Source: Planctomycetaceae bacterium (lineage in GTDB: Bacteria > Planctomycetota > Planctomycetia > Planctomycetales > Planctomycetaceae). From it: 64,000 nucleotides of DNA. The translations under genes were made by a program, and so were the position numbers. Under the pieces are notes generated by a model. That model had not been told where the DNA came from, did no database searches, and saw only the letters and a list, made by a program, of their open reading frames with translations. Positions 56,870-64,000 of this stretch are shown piece by piece. Numbering within the stretch: the first letter of the stretch is position 1; each line of letters starts with the position of its first letter. The stretch spans positions 1 through 64,000 of the forward strand of contig JAKFVC010000005.1 of assembly GCA_021732415.1 (NCBI GenBank), in the 5' to 3' direction.

Positions 56870-56904
56870 GCAGCGGGTGAGTCCGAAGATTGATTGCAGA
56901 TTTC

Positions 56905-56942
56905 AACAGCCCGGTGACATTCAGTTGCCGGGCTGTTTTTGC
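56905..56942 (+). terminator. Rho-independent terminator after the S41 peptidase gene
   Basis: ACAGCCCGG and CCGGGCTGT form a stem around TGACATTCAGTTG, followed by TTTTT. It starts about 36 bp after the stop. Confidence 0.88.
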
Positions 56943-57016
56943 GTTCTTTGGTCCGCGCTGTGGCATCCATCGAACCATCGCAGAATCCAGCGCATCGTTG
57001 AAGAATCAGGAATACA

Positions 57017-57091
57017 AGATCTCACGCAAAGGCGCCAAGGCGCAAAGAACGAAGAGATGAATTCTTTGCGCCTTGGCGCCTTTGCGTGAGA
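57017..57091. repeat. CTCACGCAAAGGCGC inverted repeat, copy 2
   Basis: GATCTCACGCAAAGGCGCCA with AGGCGCAAAGAA pairs with TTCTTTGCGCCTTGGCGCCT with TTGCGTGAGAT; the arms are over 30 bp with a loop of about 12 bp. It is a better-preserved copy of 45115-45187. Confidence 0.87.
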
Positions 57092-57206
57092 TTATTCTCT
57101 TTGAAACCACCGACACGGCACAATTCAAAAGTAAATGGTCTCTAGTGCGTGTGACTCGGCGAGAATGAGTCGAACTTGACTACCACCGCCAAGCAATTCG
57201 ACCAGA

Positions 57207-57240
57207 TGAACCGGACGCTATCGCGTTCCGGCTGATTTGG
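57207..57240. repeat. GCTAGCG-type palindrome unit, degenerate
   Basis: GAACCGGACGCTATCGCGTT with CCGGCTGATTTGG resembles 39881-39914 with a T in place of G in the core. The rest of the 56943-57392 gap shows no gene. Confidence 0.5.
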
Positions 57241-57392
57241 TGGTGCCCCATGGAGGTCGAAATCTTCAGCAGAATGCCGTTTCCTCTGAGAATCTGGACC
57301 TTGCGGTGCGGTGACGAATTGTCCGGGGCCTTACGGCACCTGGCTCACCACGAAAGGTGAATTCATTCGAAGCGACGTTCAAGGGTGAAGAA

Positions 57393-58316
57393 TTACGGCC
57401 GGTCAGCAGCGAGTTGAACTCCGCCGTTGGCGTGAGACTTCAACAACCAGGCCTTCCACTCGCTCTCCAGCTTCGTCAGCGTGACGCCTGAGAGGGGTTT
57501 GTCGAGGCCCCGCTGGGCTCCGTCGACGAAACGCAGAACACCCTCTTCCGAGTCCGAATTCTGGGACAGCAGGAACTCGACCAGCGAGCCACTTTGAGCG
57601 TAGAACAGATCGCCCAAGTGCTTGTTCTGCGGGTACTGCTGCATGCTCAACAGTTGCTGGAGCGTGAAGCCTCGACCCTGCTTGATCTCGGCCGCCAGCC
57701 AGCCGCGCATGTCCTTCTGACGTGCCGGGGGTTCTGAATTTAAGGCGATGCCTTCATCAGCCCAGCGCGGAATCTGCTTGTGGGCAAACCGGTCTGCGAG
57801 AATCACATGAGTCAGCTCGTGAACGGCGACATTGAAGACCCGCGCTTCGTTATCCGAACGCAAGTCGAGCCGTCGCACCCACACTTTGCCCTCGCCAATT
57901 TCGAGATCCGCAAAGCCCCAGGAGTCGGCGGGGAAACGGGTCTTCTGCTGGTACTCAGCGGGCGTTGGGTAGAGGAAGACGTCGCACTTGATTGACCAGT
58001 TGGCGGTACCGTAGGCGGCCAGCCAGCGTTGGCGGATTGACGTGCGAGATTCTTCGCAGAGGACCGCCAGCCGAGCGACCAGATTCGATTGACTGTGGTG
58101 ATGAAACCGGAAATTGCGACTCTCGGCAACGTGCCAGCCGTTGGCTTGAGTGTGCCGTAATGCCTCTTGCTTGACGGGTTGTTTAACGGTTTGAGTGACG
58201 GGCGCCGCGGGAACTCCATTTTCAGCTCGCAGAACAGGTCCAAGTCCAGTGGACACCGACCAGGCGGCAAACACGAAAATCAGAGGGAGACACCGTCGAC
58301 AGTTGGCAGTCATCAA
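57393..58316 (-). CDS. Exported putative metalloprotease (HExxH, DUF1570-like)
   Basis: The 307-residue protein has a signal peptide (CLPLIFVFAAWSVSTGLG). The central part contains FRFHHHSQSNLVARLAVLCE and the gluzincin-type zinc motif in VHELTHVILADRF (near 178), followed by PRWADEGIALNSEPPARQKD, where a third ligand Glu is expected. AQSGSLVEFLLSQN and EGVLRFVDGAQRGLDKPLSG follow. This pattern is typical of DUF1570/peptidase MA-like proteins of planctomycetes. The substrate is unknown. It converges with the S41 gene. Confidence 0.82.
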   Translation of the reverse strand: MMTANCRRCLPLIFVFAAWSVSTGLGPVLRAENGVPAAPVTQTVKQPVKQEALRHTQANGWHVAESRNFRFHHHSQSNLVARLAVLCEESRTSIRQRWLAAYGTANWSIKCDVFLYPTPAEYQQKTRFPADSWGFADLEIGEGKVWVRRLDLRSDNEARVFNVAVHELTHVILADRFAHKQIPRWADEGIALNSEPPARQKDMRGWLAAEIKQGRGFTLQQLLSMQQYPQNKHLGDLFYAQSGSLVEFLLSQNSDSEEGVLRFVDGAQRGLDKPLSGVTLTKLESEWKAWLLKSHANGGVQLAADRP

Positions 58317-58983
58317 TTTTACCCGTCACTGTTGGCTGGGCGACCAGTTCGATCGGTCAGCGATCAGACGCACGCAGTGTGCCGATTTCTCGGAAATTTC
58401 ATTGCTGCTGTCTGTAACATATTGATAAAATGTGATTTGTGTTGTTTGAAGATTTTGCAAGTGGGAGATAAGCGGCCGGCAACAGCGTTTGATTGCATAG
58501 AATCGTGGCGAGGTTGCCTGCAGGACGTGCAGATCAAACTGGGTGTCGCAGGCGTTGAAATGGCTGTTTGGTAGGGCGTGTTCGACGGCTCCTGGTCGCC
58601 TCGGTTTGAGGAACGGCTATGGTCGAAGCATCTGCGTGTGGGGCGAGAGCGGAAGCTGGGGCGCGCAAAACGGCGCGCTGGTCTCGGGGATTACTTATTC
58701 GTTAAGCAGCAGTCCAGGAGCCCGAAAACACGTCGCAGATCATCATTTTGCTGCGGTGGCGCGGTCGTTTGGCGGCATTCGCGGATTGACAATTAACTCC
58801 CGAGGAGCACACTGGAAGGAAAGGATTTTTGCCAGCGCATAAGCTGCGCGGGAAAGCGCCGGTCGTTTGAGAAATGTCCGCCAGGAGGAAACGAATTGAA
58901 TCGTGATTTCCGGGATCTGAAAGCCCTGTTGTCCGATGTGATGGACCGCAGGCCTCGGATCCGTTTCAGAAAAGGTGAGTATC
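58317..58983. other. 667 bp divergent intergenic region
   Basis: No clear gene is present. TTGACA at 58788 has only a weak -10 after it. AGGAGG at about 58882 is followed by a TTG-start frame (58896-59078) that overlaps the next gene in another phase and is probably spurious or a leader. No shared palindrome family was seen. Confidence 0.4.
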
Positions 58984-59364
58984 ATGAACAGCTTGTTGAG
59001 AAACTGCGGATTGGCGGCACTGGTGGTGAGTGCCACATGCCTGAGTCTGACGACTGCCGAGGCTGGTGGGCGGCGTAACTGCTATCAGTACTCAAATCAG
59101 TCGTACTATGCCCCGGCCACCACCTACGCGGCACCCGCTCCCGCGGTGGCGACGACCGATGGCCGTCAACGTTATCAAAGTGCCTATCAGGCACCCGCGA
59201 TGCCAGCCGATACGTATTACGGGTCAGGCAACGGTTACTACCAGGCACCGGCCAATAACTACGTCTATGGTTCGGGTCACCTGGGTGGTGGAATGCCTTT
59301 GAACTTCCAGAATCGCACCTTCCATGACCAATGGGATGCTGGCCGCAAGATTCGCGGGTGGTAG
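58984..59364 (+). CDS. Small secreted Tyr/Ala/Pro-rich protein
   Basis: The 126-residue protein has a clear signal peptide (LRNCGLAALVVSATCLSLTT, cleavage probably after AEA). The low-complexity mature part is rich in Tyr, Ala, Pro and Asn (SNQSYYAPATTYAAPAPAVA, YQAPAMPADTYYGSGNGYYQ). The C-terminal motif is FHDQWDAGRKIRGW. The function is unknown; the composition suggests a surface or matrix protein. AAAGGTGAG precedes ATG 58984. A strong terminator follows. Confidence 0.72.
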   Translation: MNSLLRNCGLAALVVSATCLSLTTAEAGGRRNCYQYSNQSYYAPATTYAAPAPAVATTDGRQRYQSAYQAPAMPADTYYGSGNGYYQAPANNYVYGSGHLGGGMPLNFQNRTFHDQWDAGRKIRGW

Positions 59365-59422
59365 GTTCGACAACTGATTAAGAGTCAGTTGCTCTTAGTC
59401 ATTGAACGATTCAGAACATGTT

Positions 59423-59470
59423 GAGAGGGGTCAGGCAAAGAGCTCAATGCCTGTCTCCTCTTTCTTTTTT
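59423..59470 (+). terminator. Rho-independent terminator after the small secreted protein gene
   Basis: GAGAGGGGTCAGGCA pairs with TGCCTGTCTCCTC around AAGAGCTCAA, followed by TTTCTTTTTT. It is the strongest T-tract terminator on the plus strand of this window. Confidence 0.88.
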
Positions 59471-59533
59471 GCCGTCGATGTGTATGACGGACTACCGCCC
59501 CACGGGCTAGGCCGTGAAGGATGTTTCGACGTC

Positions 59534-59620
59534 ATGGGAGGGTGAGGCTCCTGCCGAACCGCATAGTCTGGCGACGGTCGATAGACGCATGCGGTTCGGC
59601 AGGAGCCTCACCCTCCCATC
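59534..59620. repeat. GGGAGGGTGAGGCTCC hairpin, copy 4
   Basis: ATGGGAGGGTGAGGCTCCTG with CCGAACCGCAT pairs with ATGCGGTTCGGCAGGAGCCT with CACCCTCCCAT. The left flank GTGAAGGATGTTTCGACGTC mirrors the right flank of copy 2 at 22145-22168. Confidence 0.87.
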
Positions 59621-59784
59621 TACTCGAATCACAAATCGGACCGGATCTTCTGCAAAAGTCTTTCACGGCATTGCCCCGCGGGGCCAATTTGAGACTTATC
59701 TTCTAGACAGCAAATAACGTATCTGATAATGTTTATGCATTCTTCGCACGACTTATTAGATGTCTCCTGCCTCAGAGTACAACT

Positions 59785-61218
59785 ATGCTGACGATGCTGG
59801 GCGGACCACGCCGATTTTGTGACGGGGTGACTCGTCGGGAGACGTTGCAGGCGGGGGCGATTGCTGCTTGTGCCGGGCTGAATCTCCCCAACTTCCTACG
59901 AGCCGAAGCCGCTGCCGACCGCCCTCCCGGTAAGGCGAAGAGTGTCGTCGTCCTGTACCTGCATGGCGGTGCGCCGACGCAGGATATGTTCGACATGAAG
60001 CCGCAGGCTCCCGTCGAAGTGCGCGGCGAGTTCAAGCCGATTGCGACGTCTGCACCGGGCATTGAAATCTGCGAACATCTGCCGCTGAGTGCCAAGTGGA
60101 TGCATCGGACCGCGATCGTGCGCAGCGTGATCAACAAGTCCAACTGCCACAATACGATGCCGAGTTACACCGGGTTTGAGGAACCGCTCCCCGACCTCAC
60201 GATCTTGCGGGATTCGTATCCGCCCAGCATGGGTTCGGTTTGCGAGTACCTGAAAGATCCGGCTCAGGACATGCCGGCGTATGTCCATTTGCCGGCCCCG
60301 CTCGGCTGGGGTGGTGGACCGCGGAAGGCGGGGCCGTATGGTGGGTTTCTGGGGGCCCGTTACGCACCGTTGGAGACGATCTGCGAACCATACGTCGACA
60401 AAGGGACGCCGACCGATATTCGGGAAAATCCGGCTTTGATCAAAGGGATCCCGCGCATCGCCGACAGTCGCCTGGCAGACGGTGTCACGATCGATCGACT
60501 CAGCCAGCGACGCAGCTTGCTCGAGCAATTGAATTACGGCGTGCGGCAGATGGAAGCCCGCATGCCGCTCAATCAGTTCGACCGCTTTCAGCAGCGGGCA
60601 TTCGATGTTCTGACTTCGCACAAGCTGGCCGCGGCGTTTGATCCCAAGCAGATTGATGAACGTGTCCAGCAACGCTACGGCGACACCTTGTTCGGCAACA
60701 GCACCTTCATTGGCTTGAAGCTGGTGCAGGCGGGAGTCCGCTTCGTCCATGTCTTGTGGGATTGGTACAACGGCCGACTGTCCAATTTGCAGGACTTTGG
60801 CTGGGATACCCACATGTGGAATTTCCAGATCCTCAAAAAGTACCTGCCAGTCGTCGATATGTCCTTCAGTTCGTTGATGGAGGACCTGGACCAGAGCGGC
60901 CTGCTGGACGAGACGCTGGTCGTCATCATGAGTGACTTCGGCCGCACCCCGAACGTCAACAAAGATGCCGGCCGCGATCACTGGACGTTCTGTTATTCGG
61001 TCGTCCTGGCCGGAGCTGGAATTCGCGGCGGCACGATTTATGGGGCCTCAGACAAGCACGCGGCCTGGCCCGTTGATCGCCCGGTCAGCACGGCAGATAT
61101 CTGTGCGACGATCTACGAATGCCTGGGGATCGATCCCCATTCGCTCATTACAGACAAGCTGGGGAGACCGCTGCCGGTTGGCCACGGGGGTAATCCCATC
61201 CGTGATATTCTGGTATGA
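59785..61218 (+). CDS. DUF1501 protein with Tat-like signal
   Basis: This 477-residue DUF1501 protein has an N-terminal TRRETLQAGAIAACAGLNLP motif. Family features are SVVVLYLHGGAPTQDMFDMK, GIEICEHLPLSAKWMHRTAI, LVVIMSDFGRTPNVNKDAGR and DHWTFCYSVVLAGAGIRGG. It is probably exported; the substrate is unknown. No typical ribosome-binding site is seen before ATG 59785; a second Met lies four codons in. It converges with the squalene-hopene cyclase gene, and no DUF1553/DUF1549 neighbour is present. Confidence 0.88.
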   Translation: MLTMLGGPRRFCDGVTRRETLQAGAIAACAGLNLPNFLRAEAAADRPPGKAKSVVVLYLHGGAPTQDMFDMKPQAPVEVRGEFKPIATSAPGIEICEHLPLSAKWMHRTAIVRSVINKSNCHNTMPSYTGFEEPLPDLTILRDSYPPSMGSVCEYLKDPAQDMPAYVHLPAPLGWGGGPRKAGPYGGFLGARYAPLETICEPYVDKGTPTDIRENPALIKGIPRIADSRLADGVTIDRLSQRRSLLEQLNYGVRQMEARMPLNQFDRFQQRAFDVLTSHKLAAAFDPKQIDERVQQRYGDTLFGNSTFIGLKLVQAGVRFVHVLWDWYNGRLSNLQDFGWDTHMWNFQILKKYLPVVDMSFSSLMEDLDQSGLLDETLVVIMSDFGRTPNVNKDAGRDHWTFCYSVVLAGAGIRGGTIYGASDKHAAWPVDRPVSTADICATIYECLGIDPHSLITDKLGRPLPVGHGGNPIRDILV

Positions 61219-61261
61219 GAGACGCGACGGAACCTTGGGACGGGTCACCGACCCCTCGTCG

Positions 61262-63412
61262 TTAGACGTTCCGCAAGCGTGCGACCCGGGCTAAGGCCAT
61301 CAGCGGGAAATACGTGCGGTACAAGTGATAGCGCAGATAGAAGACTCGCGGGAAGCCGGTGCCGGTGTATTCGGGTTCGTCCCAGGTACCGTCCGGAAGT
61401 TGAGTGTCCAGCAGATACTGGACTCCGCGGTCGACTGCTTCGGAATTCACTTCGCCGCCCGCACACAGTCCCATCAACGCCCACGCAGTCTGTGATGCCG
61501 TGGGACTCCCCTGCCCTCGCAGAGTTGGGTCTTCGTAGCTGCGGGGAGTCTCGCCCCAGCCGCCGCAGGCCTGCTGGACACTCTTCAGCCAGCCGGCACC
61601 CGCCTTGATACGAACGTCAGTCGCGGGGATGCCTACCGCTGCCAGGCCGACCAGGCACTGCCAGGTTCCGTAGAGATAGTTGATGCCCCAACGGCCGATC
61701 CAGCAGTGGTCGGGTTCCTGATGCTGCCAGACAAAGTTGAGGGCTTTGTCCAAGGCCGGATGCTTGGTCCATAGACCGAGCTTGCCGATCATCTCCATCA
61801 CGCGGGCCGTGATATCGGCCGTGCTGGGGTCGATCATGGCGTTGTGGTCGGCGAACGGGACGCGGGTCAGAATTTCGCGGTTATTGTCGCGATCAAACGC
61901 TGCCCAGCCACCATCTTTATTCTGCATCGCCAGCATCCAGCGGACCCCGCGCTGCATGGCGTTGAGCATCGGGCGAGCGGCGTCTAATTCGGCGAGGAGC
62001 GTCGGGGCCGACTGCACATTACGCTGGGCGAGAACGGTCTGCATGCCGGGGACCGATTGCTCGACCCAGTTCATTTCGACCTGCCACGTCTGACTGACAC
62101 CTTCCGGCAGGCATTGCTGCAGGGCCATCAGCACCATGATCGTGTCGTCGATGTCGGGGTAGAATTCATTGTTGAATTCAAAATACCAGCCGGCTGGTTC
62201 GACCTTAGAATTGCGGACCGACCAGTCTCCCTTGTCGCGGACTTCCTTCGACAACAGCCATTTCACCGCCGAGCGGATCGCCGGATGTTGGGCGGGAACG
62301 CCGGCTTCTCGCAGCGCAATAGTAGAGATCGCCGTATCCCAGACCGGAGATTTGCATGGTTGCAGATGGACCGAACGCTGATCGTCAGATTCGATGACCA
62401 GCGACTCGAGCTCGTTGAGTGCCCGTTGCACGTCGGGTGACTCGTCCGTGTGCCCGAGACATTTCAGGCCGATCACGCTCCAGATGATGGGCGGGAAGAT
62501 GGCGCCAAGACCGTCGCTTTTGGCAAACCGGGCCTGGATCCATTCCGCACAAAGGCGAATCGCTCGCTTGCGGAGCGGCTTGATTCCGTTGCGTTCGCAG
62601 AACTTGATGGCCAGATCGGCCCGTTTGAAGAACAGATGCCAGTTGATCCACGTCTTCTTCTGCAGTTGATCGACGTTCTCTGACGGCGGCATCGTGACGG
62701 GCAGCTCGCGCGATGGTTTGAGGAACAGCTCTTCGATGCTCCATTCCACGGGCAACACGCGTACGGGACGGAAGGCCCAGAGCAAGCTCAATGGGATGAC
62801 GATCGTGCGCGACCAGGCGGACATTTCATAGATGTTGAACGGCGCCCACTTGGGGAGCAGAATCAACTCGGGAGGCACTGCCGGGCATTGGTCGTAAGAG
62901 ATGGCTCCCAGGAGTGCCATGTAGTAGCGCGTGAAACTGTTGACCTTTTCTGCCCCGCCGGCGTCGCGAATGGCTTGCCGAGCACGCTGCATGTACTCGG
63001 ATTCCGGGTCGTGGCCGGTGATCTTCAAGACCCAATAGGCTTTGACTGAGGCACTGATTTCCACGGGACCGTCGGGATAAATGGCCCAGCCACCGGTGGG
63101 AAGTTGCTGATCGACGATGTATTGTGCGGCTTGGCGGGCTCGCTGGCTTTGCTCACGGCCGAGGAACGCCAGCAGGAGGATATATTCAGACTCAAGGATC
63201 GTGTCCCCCTCAAGTTCCGCGCACCAGAAGCCCGCGGGATCTTGCTCAGCCAGCAGATAATCGCGAGTTTTCGCTATGGCGGCAGTCAGAGACGGCGAGA
63301 GGCCGGACCCAGATAGGAGAGCCGCATCGTCCCAGAACAAGCGGTTGCTGTTGGGAACAGCGTGTTCGTGGTCAATGCGAATACGATTGGGGGCAGTCCA
63401 GTCGGAATCCAT
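61262..63412 (-). CDS. shc: Squalene-hopene cyclase
   Basis: The enzyme cyclises squalene to hopene or hopanol, the core of hopanoids that order bacterial membranes. The 716-residue class II terpene cyclase has the proton-donor DxDD motif in NEFYPDIDDTIMVLMALQQC (Asp residues near 415) and several QW motifs (DGGWAAFDRDNNREI, DHCWIGRWGINYLYGTWQ, CGGWGETPRSYEDP, LPDGTWDEPEYTGTGFPRVF). AGGFWCAELEGDTILESEYI starts the first barrel. GAAGAGAG precedes the ATG. No hpn genes are adjacent; an MlaE-type permease is divergent. Confidence 0.97.
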   Translation of the reverse strand: MDSDWTAPNRIRIDHEHAVPNSNRLFWDDAALLSGSGLSPSLTAAIAKTRDYLLAEQDPAGFWCAELEGDTILESEYILLLAFLGREQSQRARQAAQYIVDQQLPTGGWAIYPDGPVEISASVKAYWVLKITGHDPESEYMQRARQAIRDAGGAEKVNSFTRYYMALLGAISYDQCPAVPPELILLPKWAPFNIYEMSAWSRTIVIPLSLLWAFRPVRVLPVEWSIEELFLKPSRELPVTMPPSENVDQLQKKTWINWHLFFKRADLAIKFCERNGIKPLRKRAIRLCAEWIQARFAKSDGLGAIFPPIIWSVIGLKCLGHTDESPDVQRALNELESLVIESDDQRSVHLQPCKSPVWDTAISTIALREAGVPAQHPAIRSAVKWLLSKEVRDKGDWSVRNSKVEPAGWYFEFNNEFYPDIDDTIMVLMALQQCLPEGVSQTWQVEMNWVEQSVPGMQTVLAQRNVQSAPTLLAELDAARPMLNAMQRGVRWMLAMQNKDGGWAAFDRDNNREILTRVPFADHNAMIDPSTADITARVMEMIGKLGLWTKHPALDKALNFVWQHQEPDHCWIGRWGINYLYGTWQCLVGLAAVGIPATDVRIKAGAGWLKSVQQACGGWGETPRSYEDPTLRGQGSPTASQTAWALMGLCAGGEVNSEAVDRGVQYLLDTQLPDGTWDEPEYTGTGFPRVFYLRYHLYRTYFPLMALARVARLRNV

Positions 63413-63704
63413 TCCAAACTCTCTTCAAGTGGAAGTCCTGTTCGCAGCGTGCGAACCTGATTCAATCAGCATTGCCGGACTATACGCATCACCTGCCGGT
63501 GCTGCAACACTGAGTTGTGATCGTCCGTTGTCCGTTGTCCTTGGTCCGTTGTCCTTTGGAGCGCGGAAGGGATCCAAGGCTGCTTCCGGGTGGTTGACGA
63601 CAGTCTAAATTGGTCTCGCAGAGAATGGGGGATCTCGATATTCTCCCGCCCGTGCCGAAGGTGTGCCCAGGATGGGCAGCGAGGATGGAAAAATTCTCAC
63701 CAGG

Positions 63705-64000
63705 ATGCGTGACTTCATGGCCGCGACTGCCATTACGAATTTCTCGACGGGTCTGGTCCGTGGACTGGGCCAGCGTACGGTCGAGAGCGTGCAGTTTGCG
63801 GGCGATCTGACGCTGTTTTCCCTGGATTTACTGGGGTGGTTGTGCGGTCGCCTGCCGCGCGGCCGCGTGGTCCTGCCCAACCTTTACACCATCGGTGTGC
63901 AAAGCGTGCCCGTCGTCCTGATCACCGGCTGTTTCATCGGCATGGTGCTGGCCGTGCAGAGTTACGATCAACTCCGTTCCGTACGGATGGAAGCGACTCT
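63705..64000 (+). CDS. MlaE-type ABC transporter permease (5' part only)
   Basis: The open frame runs off the window end. The translation begins MRDFMAATAITNFSTGLVRG and reaches GDLTLFSLDLLGWLCGRLPR, then VLPNLYTIGVQSVPVVLITG and CFIGMVLAVQSYDQLRS. This matches the N-terminal half of MlaE/YrbE permeases, which move phospholipids between the outer and inner membranes with an MlaF ATPase and MCE protein, expected beyond the window. Starts at 63672, 63705 and 63717 are all in frame; none has a decisive ribosome-binding site. Confidence 0.85.
   Translation, partial: MRDFMAATAITNFSTGLVRGLGQRTVESVQFAGDLTLFSLDLLGWLCGRLPRGRVVLPNLYTIGVQSVPVVLITGCFIGMVLAVQSYDQLRSVRMEAT

Noticed and set aside
58543-58842. 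A 99-codon open frame upstream of the secreted protein
   Set aside because: No ribosome-binding site and no recognisable pattern, and several alternative frames cover the same DNA.
58896-59078. A 60-codon TTG-start frame with a strong AGGAGG
   Set aside because: It overlaps the start and signal peptide of the small secreted protein in another phase. The ribosome-binding site is good, but nothing else supports a protein; a leader role cannot be excluded.
63480-63560. Tandem GTCCGTTGTCC-like runs upstream of the MlaE-type gene
   Set aside because: Only a few short imperfect units are present. I saw no sign of function or of copies elsewhere in the window.

Overview
The window is a stretch of a planctomycete chromosome (Planctomycetota, probably order Planctomycetales). 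The evidence is family content: three DUF1501 proteins with twin-arginine-like N-termini, a DUF1080 protein, a PVC-type heme-binding protein of about 1100 residues, a secreted Gfo/Idh/MocA oxidoreductase, a short Flp-pilin-like protein with a Cys/Asp tail, and a squalene-hopene cyclase. Genes are mostly single or in pairs, on both strands, and separated by long gaps full of palindromes. No tRNA, rRNA, CRISPR array, prophage or conjugative module was seen.

Layout. 1-5.3 kb: nusA, a gene-poor 1.6 kb repeat region, a DUF3592 membrane protein and a DUF1501 protein, all on the minus strand. 6-12 kb: a GAF-glycogen phosphorylase fusion and PEP carboxylase (plus). 12-18.1 kb: a REP-associated transposase (RAYT) among REP palindromes, a two-hydrolase S9 peptidase fusion, an orphan pilin-like gene, lptB, and a small basic protein (all minus). 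18.6-24.2 kb: HdeD-like protein, a one-helix protein, an RND exporter, two unknowns and a Bax-inhibitor-1 homologue. 25.3-28.8 kb: clpC facing rph. 29.2-37.1 kb: a Gfo/Idh oxidoreductase, a Baeyer-Villiger-type monooxygenase plus esterase pair, and the PVC cytochrome-like protein (plus). 37.2-46 kb: M42 peptidase, glcE, glcD, a small Cys-rich protein, gatB, gatA, gatC and rpmB (minus). 46.3-64 kb: two more DUF1501 genes, a DUF1080 gene, a YyaL-like protein, a DUF1015 protein, an MmcQ protein, a sugar-phosphate isomerase, a C-terminal processing protease, a putative metalloprotease, a small secreted protein, squalene-hopene cyclase and the start of an MlaE-type permease.

Functional links. nusA, rpmB, gatCAB, rph and clpC are housekeeping genes for expression and protein quality control. 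Glycogen phosphorylase and PEP carboxylase feed central carbon metabolism. GlcD and GlcE are two of the three glycolate oxidase subunits. LptB, the MlaE-type permease, the RND exporter and squalene-hopene cyclase all bear on the lipids of a two-membrane envelope. The FMO and esterase genes could convert a ketone to an ester and then hydrolyse it.

The most unusual property is the repeat landscape. At least nine families of imperfect palindromes occupy most of the larger intergenic gaps. Some are nested: a roughly 220 bp element has outer arms of about 30 bp, and in three of five copies a second complete inverted repeat lies inside it. REP hairpins surround the RAYT gene, supply its stop codon and enter its reading frame. 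Another repeat lies in frame inside the sugar-phosphate isomerase gene.
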